The notes under the pieces: generated by a model
The model's database searches: none
Seen by the model: the letters and a program-made list of their open reading frames with translations, nothing else
What the model was told of the DNA's origin: nothing
Part shown: positions 48,904-57,615 of the stretch, in pieces
How positions within the stretch are numbered: the stretch's first letter is position 1
How the letters are laid out: every line of letters starts with the position of its first letter
Assembly: GCA_019359395.1 (NCBI GenBank)
Contig: JAHHHK010000008.1
Coordinates: forward strand, 124,001 to 188,000
Source of the DNA: Komarekiella atlantica HA4396-MV6
GTDB lineage: Bacteria > Cyanobacteriota > Cyanobacteriia > Cyanobacteriales > Nostocaceae
Length of the DNA stretch: 64,000 bases
Reading direction: 5' to 3'
Program-made: the position numbers and the translations under genes

Positions 48904-49650
48904 ATGTACATCGAACTATTAGCCGATTCTAGTCAAAATCCTAAACGGTTTCAAATTCTCCATGCACCAACATATCTCCTCCTAGAAACAGATTTTAAGT
49001 TAGGAGATTTTGTTGAGTCTAATAACATCGATTTTATTATCAATCATGCTGTCAATCTAGGATACGAAGTAAAAATATCCCATCCCAAAGAGCAAGAAAA
49101 TGATAAATATCCTCTTCCCAAAATCAGTGATGAACTTACTGACTTGATGATTAATTATCCATCAGACTTAAAACTGCGAACCAACGGGATGGTTTTTGAA
49201 CAAAGGGCATATTTAATGTCTAAAGTTTACGATGAAGTATGCCAAAATATTGAATCAAAAGCTCTTTTAAGAGAAGCTGAGTATTGGTTGATAAATTACG
49301 CACGAGAAGTAATTGCCAAACAATGCCATTACTTACCAGATATCCTTCTTAAAGTAGATAACCCGGTTATTAGAGCAATGGCAATAGATACACTCATGCT
49401 CTGGCAGCCAGACTGGAAAAAGGCTATCTCCCAATATGCAGGAAGCAGATTTGAAGCTGGTAACAATGAGTTTGAGGTTATCAGCTACTATCACAATCAA
49501 AAAAAGAAGAGTAAGGACGGGATAATGGTACTGTGCAAGGTAACAAAAACTATGAATAATTATCTGGATTTTCCTAATTTTCCATTGAATATAAACTGTA
49601 CTCTTGGAACTTATCAAGTCGAAAATGCCTTGAACAAAAGGTTGGCTTAA
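48904..49650 (+). CDS. Hypothetical protein
   Basis: 248-aa ORF; HEAT-like 'PDILLKVDNPVIRAMAIDTLMLWQPDW'. Confidence 0.6.
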   Translation: MYIELLADSSQNPKRFQILHAPTYLLLETDFKLGDFVESNNIDFIINHAVNLGYEVKISHPKEQENDKYPLPKISDELTDLMINYPSDLKLRTNGMVFEQRAYLMSKVYDEVCQNIESKALLREAEYWLINYAREVIAKQCHYLPDILLKVDNPVIRAMAIDTLMLWQPDWKKAISQYAGSRFEAGNNEFEVISYYHNQKKKSKDGIMVLCKVTKTMNNYLDFPNFPLNINCTLGTYQVENALNKRLA

Positions 49651-49679
49651 AACAGAAATCAGAAGCTGAAATATCACTC

Positions 49680-49898
49680 ATGAGCGACCAAGAAATCAAT
49701 TATTTAATAACAGGCATTTGCACGTTTCATTGGAATGCTGACTTTCATAAATTCTGTGAAATCTGCAACTTTGATCCCAATCATGCTTACTCAAAGGAGA
49801 AATGGCAACAGTAGCAACAATTTGTATCTAGTATCAAAGCGTTTGACCAAAATACCCTTGCCAAGCTAGTTGAAGCAGGCCATCAGTTAGCACCGTAA
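49680..49898 (+). pseudogene. Small ORF interrupted by an in-frame TAG
   Basis: MSDQEINYLITGICTFHWNADFHKFCEICNFDPNHAYSKEKWQQ*QQFVSSIKAFDQNTLAKLVEAGHQLAP*; TAG at 49812-49814. Confidence 0.5.
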
Positions 49899-49913
49899 TT
49901 ATAATATCAAACC

Positions 49914-49931
49914 ACCACAGTCACTAACGCA
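49914..49931 (+). promoter_or_regulatory. ACCAC-N5-CTAACGCA motif
   Basis: One of five intergenic occurrences; upstream of PrimPol gene. Confidence 0.4.
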
Positions 49932-49971
49932 GCTGTGCATGAATTATCGAAATAATTAGCCACATGAATTC

Positions 49972-50970
49972 ATGCACGCCCAAATCCGTCATTTGGTATC
50001 TTCGCTTGACAACTTACCCGAAGAATGGCGAATCGTCCCTACCTTTGGTAAACGTCCTCTAGGGAAAGAATGGGAAAAAAATACTTACTCTCCCAGAGAA
50101 CTACAAGCCGAACTCGTCCGCCGCCGCCTAAAAGTTTGGACAAATAACAGATTTATCACCCCCACTGGTGTAGCTTTGGTATGCGGTTCCAATCATCCTC
50201 AAGGGTACTTAGTAGCTATTGACTGCGACGGGGAAACCTCCTGGCGACAAATTATCCAAATTAACGAACATACAGAACCAGAAGAACTCAACCAGATAAT
50301 ACCCGCCGAAGCAACCGATGTTCCTACGGAGTCGTTACACGATCGCGCTCAAAAATACCTTCCTCCCACAATTGCATTTACCTCTGGAAGGAAATATCGG
50401 AGCCAGCGCTTATACCTTATTCCAAATTCAAAAGCTTGGGAGGTAAAATCTCGCAAAATCAAAACTGGGAAGGATGAACACTTGGAGTTTCGAGGCAAAA
50501 ATCTAGCCTCAATCCTTCCCCCTTCCTTTCACCCAGAAGGCAGAAATTACAAATGGCTTCCTGGCTGTAGTCCATCTGAGCGCCAAATAGAAATAGCCCC
50601 CGACTGGGTAATTGCTCAGATGCTTGCCAAACAGGAGAAAGCAAGAAAGTTTAACCTACCCCAAGAAAAATATAACCGCAGATATGGGGTAGACAGATAC
50701 GCTCATTTAATTCCCTCAATTGAGACAAATATCCAGACTGCACTTGTACTACTAGAAGTCATCCACCCTCGATTTGCAGATGATTACCACTCGTGGATTC
50801 AAGTGGGAATGGCACTTCATAGTGTTAGTCCCATTTTATTTAAAGCATGGGACACTTGGAGTCAACTTTCTCCTAAGTACAAATCAGGCGAATGCGCCTA
50901 CAAATGGCAGTCTTTTAACAAGACAGGTATTACTATCCGCACCTTATTTAGATTAGCCAATCTCTCTTAA
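49972..50970 (+). CDS. Bifunctional primase/polymerase (PrimPol) N-domain with PriCT-like C-terminus
   Basis: 'VPTFGKRPLGKEW', 'GVALVCGSNHPQGYLVAIDCDG', 'LEFRGKN...LPPSFHPEGRNYKWLPG', C-term 'DDYHSWIQVGMALHSVSP...WDTWSQLSPKY..GECAYKWQSF'. Confidence 0.8.
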   Translation: MHAQIRHLVSSLDNLPEEWRIVPTFGKRPLGKEWEKNTYSPRELQAELVRRRLKVWTNNRFITPTGVALVCGSNHPQGYLVAIDCDGETSWRQIIQINEHTEPEELNQIIPAEATDVPTESLHDRAQKYLPPTIAFTSGRKYRSQRLYLIPNSKAWEVKSRKIKTGKDEHLEFRGKNLASILPPSFHPEGRNYKWLPGCSPSERQIEIAPDWVIAQMLAKQEKARKFNLPQEKYNRRYGVDRYAHLIPSIETNIQTALVLLEVIHPRFADDYHSWIQVGMALHSVSPILFKAWDTWSQLSPKYKSGECAYKWQSFNKTGITIRTLFRLANLS

Positions 50971-50972
50971 TC

Positions 50973-51467
50973 ATGAGCAGTCAAATATCACCTGACGAGA
51001 ATGTAACTAAGCTTGAGGACAGTTATAGCAGTAGAGATTTTAATCCTGATATTCAGGAGAATAGCGATTTAGAAGAAATATTAGATGAATTAGCAAACAC
51101 TGAAGTTATAAACCAAGATTCATCTATCGAGATAGATTTAGGCAATTCTGACACAAAAACCACCTTAATAACCATTCAACTAATACCAAATTCTGAAACA
51201 GTAATTGTCTCAATTGGAATCCAAGGCGCACCTCCAATTATCAAAATAATTAACCTTACTGAGATAACATCTCATCCTGTCATCAATAACTTGCTACAGG
51301 ATTTAGAAAAATCTCTCCCAGAGATGTTAGATATCTGCAAGCAAAGGATGGAAAAGCAGACTATACATCAGAATCGACAGGAACAATCAAGACAAGTACA
51401 AAAGCGTAACCTGTCTGAAGATAAAGACAAAACACCCGCGCCTAACAACCAACTGTCACTATTTTAA
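50973..51467 (+). CDS. Hypothetical; PRTRC protein E position
   Basis: 164 aa directly upstream of the PRTRC C-like gene; weak sequence support. Confidence 0.4.
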   Translation: MSSQISPDENVTKLEDSYSSRDFNPDIQENSDLEEILDELANTEVINQDSSIEIDLGNSDTKTTLITIQLIPNSETVIVSIGIQGAPPIIKIINLTEITSHPVINNLLQDLEKSLPEMLDICKQRMEKQTIHQNRQEQSRQVQKRNLSEDKDKTPAPNNQLSLF

Positions 51468-51472
51468 TTACC

Positions 51473-51895
51473 ATGAAGTACATTGCGATTATCGAAGGAC
51501 AAGAAATTCCTCTTGATGAGGCGATCGCTCTTGATGACAATACCCTCAAAACAGCCATTAGCGTCTACTTTCCAGAATATGCTAATGCCGAAATTGAACG
51601 ACAAACAACTGATGATACAGTTTCAATTCGTCTGGTAAAAAAAGCAGGTACTAAGGGAAGTCAATTCAGAGAATTGAAAAATAGTTCTGAAGAAATAAAT
51701 CCTGCACTAAAGTTAGGGTGGCAGATAAAGCTTCTGGAGATAAAAAGTCAAATTAGTCTCGAAAATTTAATTACCCTACAACCTGAGATAGAAAAAGCTA
51801 TCAAGCTCGGTCAAAATTGGGAAACCTACATCGAAAAAGTAACTCGAAGCCTTAAGCATCAACCTGCTGCCACGAATAAATATCCCGTACTGTAA
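51473..51895 (+). CDS. PRTRC protein C-like / prokaryotic ubiquitin-like protein with C-terminal extension
   Basis: 'MKYIAIIEGQEIPLDEAIALDDNTLKTAISVYFPEYANAEIE...IRLVKKAGTKG' followed by about 75 aa. Confidence 0.65.
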   Translation: MKYIAIIEGQEIPLDEAIALDDNTLKTAISVYFPEYANAEIERQTTDDTVSIRLVKKAGTKGSQFRELKNSSEEINPALKLGWQIKLLEIKSQISLENLITLQPEIEKAIKLGQNWETYIEKVTRSLKHQPAATNKYPVL

Positions 51896-51938
51896 TAACA
51901 AATTTATAGCCGCTATGAGTTATGGCGGCTGATTAATT

Positions 51939-52667
51939 ATGCTTGCAAACATACAATCATTCAAAATACCCATTACTTGTTTAACAGCAATTATCTACCT
52001 AGAAAATCTCTCCGAACGAGTAAATCTCTTAAGCCTGTATCAAAAAATATTCCCAGAACAATGGCTAGACTCAACCATTCGTATTGATAAACAATCACAT
52101 CCAGCAAGCGCCTATATGGATAGAGAAATTGAATTTATTCAACTGGTGAATGATAATCTATTTCCCATAGAATATATCGATGAGATTGAGTTTAGTCCCG
52201 AACATAATAGTATTCCTGTATCACCACAAAAAGTTGAATGGTGGTATGAAGATTTCGAGGAACTAGAATACTCAGAAAAGTTCCTACTGTCGTTGATGGG
52301 GCAAGGGTACAATATAAGCCAATGGGAACTAAATTTTGGTTTTACTCCTGATTACATTGCTCTAGCAGAAGAAATTTACTTCGAGACACTTGTCAAGCTA
52401 TGCCGTCGTTACAAAAGTCCTCTTCAATATTTAGATACAGCCATACGAATTATAGATTACTCGACTGAAAATATCTGGCTAGATGTTACGTGTGAAACAA
52501 GCGATTGGCTGGAATGGACTTATGAAAATATCATATTTCTCGGTCAAAAGTGGAAAGAAGCCGTCTCGATGATGGAAAAATCAAATAAGCTTACGCACTT
52601 GCTAGAAACATCTCTTCTTGCCCGAAAAGCAGCAGTCAAAATTTGGAATCAAGCATCAAAAGCATGA
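51939..52667 (+). CDS. Hypothetical; PRTRC protein F position
   Basis: 242 aa between the C-like and B-like genes. Confidence 0.4.
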   Translation: MLANIQSFKIPITCLTAIIYLENLSERVNLLSLYQKIFPEQWLDSTIRIDKQSHPASAYMDREIEFIQLVNDNLFPIEYIDEIEFSPEHNSIPVSPQKVEWWYEDFEELEYSEKFLLSLMGQGYNISQWELNFGFTPDYIALAEEIYFETLVKLCRRYKSPLQYLDTAIRIIDYSTENIWLDVTCETSDWLEWTYENIIFLGQKWKEAVSMMEKSNKLTHLLETSLLARKAAVKIWNQASKA

Positions 52668-53386
52668 ATGTAGATACAAATATCTTACCAATAATTAACT
52701 TAGAAAATATCTCCCAAATCCTGCTTGCAAATATTCCCCAAGATGATTTACTAGCGCAGTTAATTATCCTCAAAGGACAGTTTATCTTAGTTGAACGCGA
52801 AGGCAAACAATCTAAGTACAAGTTCCTTTCTCCTGAAGCAGTAGAGAAAGCCTTCACAAGTAAAACTGCTGTATCTGGATGGCTTTCTAGCAACACGATT
52901 TGGTGGGGTAAAAATCCAGAGGGAGAGGCAATTATTCAGTTTTACTCTCCCCAAAAATATCAAATTCAAATTATGGGACAGGAAACTAAAGTAATTACTA
53001 TCCCCATGCCTGCATTCCTCTTTGCTGGATGCGGTAGTAGATATTACCTGTGGGCAGTTAAAGGAAGGGTATTTAAACCAGACGCACAACTGTACAAGCC
53101 ACCTCTACCTAACGTCTGGGACGACTCTAGTATTTGCTTTGGGGGAAATTCTCCCGATACGTGCAGTGCTGCAACTATAAGCCAAACTTGGGAGTTGTTC
53201 TGGAAATCACCCTTTAATAAGGACTTGTCCCAAGGCAAGTCAAAAACTCATCCCGACAATATCTGCAACCAGCTAATCAAATTGCACGAGTCTAAACCCA
53301 AATCCTACCCTTCAAGTGACCTTGTTTCCGTTCATAGCTGGAAAGTCACAACTCCAGAAGACATTATTAACCACCTGTTCAGTTAG
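52664..53386 (+). CDS. PRTRC protein B-like (prokaryotic E2-like family)
   Basis: 'SSNTIWWGKNPEGEAIIQFYSPQ', 'MPAFLFAGCGSRYYLWAVKG', 'YKPPLPNVWDDSSICFGGN'. Confidence 0.75.
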   Translation: MNVDTNILPIINLENISQILLANIPQDDLLAQLIILKGQFILVEREGKQSKYKFLSPEAVEKAFTSKTAVSGWLSSNTIWWGKNPEGEAIIQFYSPQKYQIQIMGQETKVITIPMPAFLFAGCGSRYYLWAVKGRVFKPDAQLYKPPLPNVWDDSSICFGGNSPDTCSAATISQTWELFWKSPFNKDLSQGKSKTHPDNICNQLIKLHESKPKSYPSSDLVSVHSWKVTTPEDIINHLFS

Positions 53387-53388
53387 CC

Positions 53389-53985
53389 ATGAATGCCTTT
53401 ATCGGTTATCACCTCGCTACAAGTAATAATTTTCCTCCCTACAGCCAAAAACTTCAAGAATACTGGCTGGCAGCAAATGGACTTTTCTTGCGATCGCACC
53501 GCCGCGAGTTAGAGGTTTGCTTGCAAGTGACTCAAACTCAAGTTGCTGGACTCCAACCCCTTGAACCCTACTTTCGCCTGAAAGTCCCAAAAGTCCCAAG
53601 CCTTGTAATCACCGATATTATCAATACTGCCAGTATCAACCCCCAACAGGAAATCCTATTCTACTTGGGAGTGACAACCAACCAATGGTGGTGTCACACG
53701 CCACTGCAAACTGCGTCTTCTACTCACGTCCTATCTCTAGAAAGCGCACTCGATAAAAACTATACAGATGGCTTGGTGGAAATGCACAGTCATGGAACTC
53801 TAGCTGCTTACCCTTCAAGTGCAGACAATCAGGAAGAAAAAGGCAAATTTCGAGTGTTTGCGATCGTCGGCACACTGAATATCATTCCCACAATCTATAC
53901 CCGCATCGGGATATACAATCACTTTTTCGACATCAACCCCAATCAAATATTTGAACTTCCGCCACAGGTAAAATGCTCGAATTAA
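53389..53985 (+). CDS. PRTRC protein A-like, JAB/JAMM metalloprotease domain
   Basis: 'VEMHSHGTLAAYPSSADN' matches HxHx7SxxD. Confidence 0.8.
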   Translation: MNAFIGYHLATSNNFPPYSQKLQEYWLAANGLFLRSHRRELEVCLQVTQTQVAGLQPLEPYFRLKVPKVPSLVITDIINTASINPQQEILFYLGVTTNQWWCHTPLQTASSTHVLSLESALDKNYTDGLVEMHSHGTLAAYPSSADNQEEKGKFRVFAIVGTLNIIPTIYTRIGIYNHFFDINPNQIFELPPQVKCSN

Positions 53986-54812
53986 CTGCTTACCAACAAG
54001 CTTTACCAGTCTTACCTCGCAATCATACTCGTATCAACTTTGTTTTAGTAGGAGTAGGAGGAACAGGCGGGTTTCTTGCAGAAGATTTATGTCGAATTAT
54101 TCTGCAACTCCAGCACACTAGAAAAGAAATTAACTTTGCGATCGTCGATGGCGATACTGTCGAACTTAAGAATATCACCCGCCAAAATTATCAACAAGCT
54201 GAAATTGGGCTACCAAAGGTACAAACACTGGCTGCAAGATGCAGCGCCAAGTATGGAATTGAGATTACAGCCGTTTGCGACTGGTTTGAAGAATATATGA
54301 TTCGCACTACCAATTCATGGAACACCCTAACAGTAATTATTGGTTGTGTGGATAACAGCACAGCCAGGAGCAAAATTCACTCTGTTCTCAAAATAAACAG
54401 TGCAAATGAGCCAGCATCGCTATTTTGGCTGGATTGTGGAAACAGCAACCACTCCGGCCAAGTAGTAGTTGGAACGCACTCTAATTTTGATATAGTCCAA
54501 GCCGCCAATAACCCAGACAAACCTAAATTCTGGTTGCATCTTCCCTCCCCAGCGCTGGTTCACCCGGAATTGTTAGTTCCTCAACTGGAAGAACTCACCG
54601 ACAATAGCCTCTCATGTGCAGAAATTCAAGCACGAAATTATCAGTCGCTATTTGTCAATAAAATGACGAGTGCGATCGCAGCCCAGTACTTACTAGAATT
54701 AACCCTTACGGGGGGTTTGAAAAAGTTCGCCAGTTATTTCGACCTCAAAGCAATGTCAACCCGAAGTTTATACGCAAGTATCGACAATCTGAAAAAATAC
54801 TATATACCGTAG
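53973..54812 (+). CDS. PRTRC ThiF/E1-like adenylyltransferase
   Basis: 'FVLVGVGGTGGFLAEDL', 'FAIVDGDTVELKNITRQNY', 'GLPKVQTLAARC', 'GCVDNSTAR'. Confidence 0.88.
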   Translation: MLELTAYQQALPVLPRNHTRINFVLVGVGGTGGFLAEDLCRIILQLQHTRKEINFAIVDGDTVELKNITRQNYQQAEIGLPKVQTLAARCSAKYGIEITAVCDWFEEYMIRTTNSWNTLTVIIGCVDNSTARSKIHSVLKINSANEPASLFWLDCGNSNHSGQVVVGTHSNFDIVQAANNPDKPKFWLHLPSPALVHPELLVPQLEELTDNSLSCAEIQARNYQSLFVNKMTSAIAAQYLLELTLTGGLKKFASYFDLKAMSTRSLYASIDNLKKYYIP

Positions 54813-54819
54813 AAAAATC

Positions 54820-54838
54820 ACCACAAATAGCTCACGCA
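54820..54838 (+). promoter_or_regulatory. ACCAC-N6-CTCACGCA motif
   Basis: One of five intergenic occurrences. Confidence 0.4.
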
Positions 54839-54839
54839 T

Positions 54840-54874
54840 ATATATCCCAAAAAACAAATTTGGGATATATTTTT
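54840..54874 (+). terminator. Perfect 12-bp hairpin with T-tract abutting ATG
   Basis: ATATATCCCAAA-AAACAAA-TTTGGGATATAT TTTT, ATG at 54875. Confidence 0.65.
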
Positions 54875-55558
54875 ATGAATAGATTCAATCACAAAACACT
54901 TGAGTTAGCCGAACATCATCCAGAGTGTTTATCGACAAAAAATTATTCTAATCTCACTGTAAAAAGTGAATCCGAAGTTGCTGGAGGTCAGTTTCATCTC
55001 GTCATGCAACAAATTGGTTTAGGGCTACCAGTCGAACCTTTCTTAAAGGAATACCCCCAAATTAATAACTGGGTCGATAAGGTAAAACCTTTTCTAAACA
55101 TCCTTGGAAACAAACAATGGAGCGCCCAACTTCAATATTTATATCACGATATCCTTCTCTATAGCGAGTGCGACCTCATTATCTATGGTGAAAATCAAGT
55201 AGTTGCGTTTGACTGGACAATTCAAAAACCTCCTAAATTTGAAATTCTTCAGAGCAAGTGGCAAACCCAATTGAGATTATTTCTTCTTCACGAACGAACT
55301 GGAATGCCATTAGAACAAATTAGCCTAGTTTACTTGTTCATAAATACTGATAGTATCTACCAGTTTACTTACTCTGATAAGAAATATTTGGCTTTCAAAG
55401 AACGGTTAGAAGAAACACTCGCTCCTTTTATAGGAGACAACAATGAAAATAAACATTTAGCCGATAAAATAACTCCTCATGAAGCACATGATAAATGGCT
55501 GGCAAGAGAAATATCAACTACGGAATATTTAGCAGCAATTCCTGAAGTGGAATTATGA
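54875..55558 (+). CDS. PD-(D/E)XK/RecB-like fold protein, possibly degenerate
   Basis: 'ECDLIIYGENQVVAFDWTIQKPP...LQSKWQTQLRLFLLHE' matches the PD-(D/E)XK layout with DWT in place of DxK. Confidence 0.55.
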   Translation: MNRFNHKTLELAEHHPECLSTKNYSNLTVKSESEVAGGQFHLVMQQIGLGLPVEPFLKEYPQINNWVDKVKPFLNILGNKQWSAQLQYLYHDILLYSECDLIIYGENQVVAFDWTIQKPPKFEILQSKWQTQLRLFLLHERTGMPLEQISLVYLFINTDSIYQFTYSDKKYLAFKERLEETLAPFIGDNNENKHLADKITPHEAHDKWLAREISTTEYLAAIPEVEL

Positions 55559-55905
55559 ATCCAACAGAATTAAATATTACCAAAATCGAACTCACTTCTA
55601 ACAGTGGTTGGACGCTCAATATTCTCTCACGTCGAGTAGCAACTATTACTGATCCCTTGGGAAACCGAAAAACCAGCTATTTCGGGTTCGATACCAAAGA
55701 ACAAGCCGAAAAGTTTAGAGATTGGCTTCTCCGAAAAGACAAATGTAGTAGTGCAGTTATCCGTCACTCAGAACGATTAGCTACTGAATGGGAGGTAAAA
55801 ACTTGGAATGTACCAACCTCCCTAATTCTTAAATGCGCCGTTAAAGATTTAAAGGAATCTAGCAATGCAACTATCTCTCCTGAATCTGTCTTACAACGAG
55901 GATAA
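55555..55905 (+). CDS. Hypothetical protein
   Basis: 116-aa ORF overlapping the stop of the upstream gene. Confidence 0.55.
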   Translation: MNPTELNITKIELTSNSGWTLNILSRRVATITDPLGNRKTSYFGFDTKEQAEKFRDWLLRKDKCSSAVIRHSERLATEWEVKTWNVPTSLILKCAVKDLKESSNATISPESVLQRG

Positions 55906-56917
55906 CTCATCACTAGATATTTTCAATATTCCTAACTTAGAAAAAGCAGAAGCTCTCCGCAAGCTAGCTGCCTCAATGCAGTCAAATATTGACCAAAAGA
56001 AAAATCCTGCTATTGGGAATCAAAGGGCAACCAAGCGCCGTAAAACTATAGCTCAAGGGATAATCCAAGAAGGGATTGAACTTGAGATTATCCAGTCTTG
56101 GCTATTTGCGATCGCACAAATGTGGGAAATAGGAAATATCCCACCAATACTACGCGGTATATCTCGCAAATCACAGGTTGAAGTGCTATTTAGGATTTCT
56201 CAAAGTGGAGAAACTAGCCAGAAAGTCCAAGAAATACTAGAAGACGAATATTACCAAGACTGGGTAAAATCTCTCAGTCGCGCGGGGTTAAATACATTGG
56301 GCGAAATCATATCAGCAATAACAGAAATTCAACAGGTAGTAAAACCTGAAGCAATTGATACTACCAAGCAACAACTTAATAAGCTTGAGTTAGAAATCAT
56401 TGGCATGAAATCTGGAGATTTCTTTCCTACTCCCAAACCAGTCTGTCAACGACTTGTTCAACTGGCAGATATTAAAGCGAATTGGCGAATTTTAGAGCCT
56501 AGCGCTGGTAGCGGAAATATTGCTGAATATATTACTAAAACCTACTCCAATGTCCAACTAGAGGTAGTTGAAGTGAATTACAATCTAAGACAAATTCTAG
56601 AACTCAAAGGATTTAATCTCGTAGGGAAAAACTTTCTGGAGTTTAACCCCAGTCATTTATACAATGCCTGTATCATGAATCCTCCATTTTGCGAACTTGT
56701 CGAACATATCTATCAAGCTTGGAAGTTAATTATATCAGGTGGTGTATTAGTTTCAGTCGTTCCTGAATCGGTTTTCTTCAACCGGAAGTATCAAAGCTTC
56801 AAAGAGTGGCTACAGAGCAATAAAAGCTATGTCGAGTTGGTAGAGAAAGATGCCTTTTTGAGTTTAAATAACCCTACAAATGTAGCTACTAGAATCGTCA
56901 AAATAATTAAACCATAG
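55865..56917 (+). CDS. N6-adenine-type DNA methyltransferase
   Basis: 'GDFFPTPKPVCQRLVQLADI', 'ILEPSAGSGNIAEYI', 'ACIMNPPF'. Confidence 0.85.
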   Translation: MQLSLLNLSYNEDNSSLDIFNIPNLEKAEALRKLAASMQSNIDQKKNPAIGNQRATKRRKTIAQGIIQEGIELEIIQSWLFAIAQMWEIGNIPPILRGISRKSQVEVLFRISQSGETSQKVQEILEDEYYQDWVKSLSRAGLNTLGEIISAITEIQQVVKPEAIDTTKQQLNKLELEIIGMKSGDFFPTPKPVCQRLVQLADIKANWRILEPSAGSGNIAEYITKTYSNVQLEVVEVNYNLRQILELKGFNLVGKNFLEFNPSHLYNACIMNPPFCELVEHIYQAWKLIISGGVLVSVVPESVFFNRKYQSFKEWLQSNKSYVELVEKDAFLSLNNPTNVATRIVKIIKP

Positions 56918-56931
56918 TGTACTACAAGCGT

Positions 56932-57135
56932 ATGGCGTACTACCAAATTGATGAAACTAGATATGTCACGTACATCTTCCCTAAATTCGGAAAGTATGCG
57001 AGATACAAAATTCTTACACAGCAAGAATTAGAACTAGCAGTTACTAAGTGCAAGCTTGCTGGTTGGAAAGTCAGTAATGTCACCAAACTTACTAATAAAA
57101 TGCTTGAAATTAAACCCCAACGAACAAGGAGATAA
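56932..57135 (+). CDS. Small hypothetical protein
   Basis: ATG start inside the tightly packed gene run. Confidence 0.5.
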   Translation: MAYYQIDETRYVTYIFPKFGKYARYKILTQQELELAVTKCKLAGWKVSNVTKLTNKMLEIKPQRTRR

Positions 57136-57137
57136 AT

Positions 57138-57485
57138 ATGGCAATTGAAACTATTGCTTCCTACAGATTTATTCCTGGTAAAGATAGTCACATAACAACT
57201 TATGGCGCACCTGAAGAACAAACAGTTGCAATACACAATTCAAGCACAACATCTGTGTCACTGACTTTCACAACTGAAAATACATCTGTTCTTAGACAAA
57301 TCATCATCAATCTTCAGCAAATATATCAGACACTTTTAAACACCAAAGCTGGAATTATTCAGGAAGACACTTACATGAACAACTTTACCGAATTAAAGAA
57401 AGAGTGCATTGAGAACAGCACTACGAGAGGGTTTACTTCCACAAGCGATTGCGAGGTTTTCTCGATTAAAGATTCTAAAATTTAA
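57138..57485 (+). CDS. Hypothetical protein
   Basis: 115-aa ORF, 2-bp gap to upstream gene. Confidence 0.5.
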   Translation: MAIETIASYRFIPGKDSHITTYGAPEEQTVAIHNSSTTSVSLTFTTENTSVLRQIIINLQQIYQTLLNTKAGIIQEDTYMNNFTELKKECIENSTTRGFTSTSDCEVFSIKDSKI

Positions 57486-57530
57486 ATGATGAAAACTGTA
57501 TCTAAATAGCGAAAAATTAATAAATCTTTC

Positions 57531-57564
57531 AAGTCGTCTTTATAACAGACGATTTTTATTTTTT
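57531..57564 (+). terminator. Rho-independent terminator-like hairpin
   Basis: TCGTCT...AGACGA then TTTTTATTTTTT. Confidence 0.6.
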
Positions 57565-57615
57565 ACAACTGCTTTTGCTTGACGCATTAAAGATTGATTT
57601 CAATTAATTAAAATT

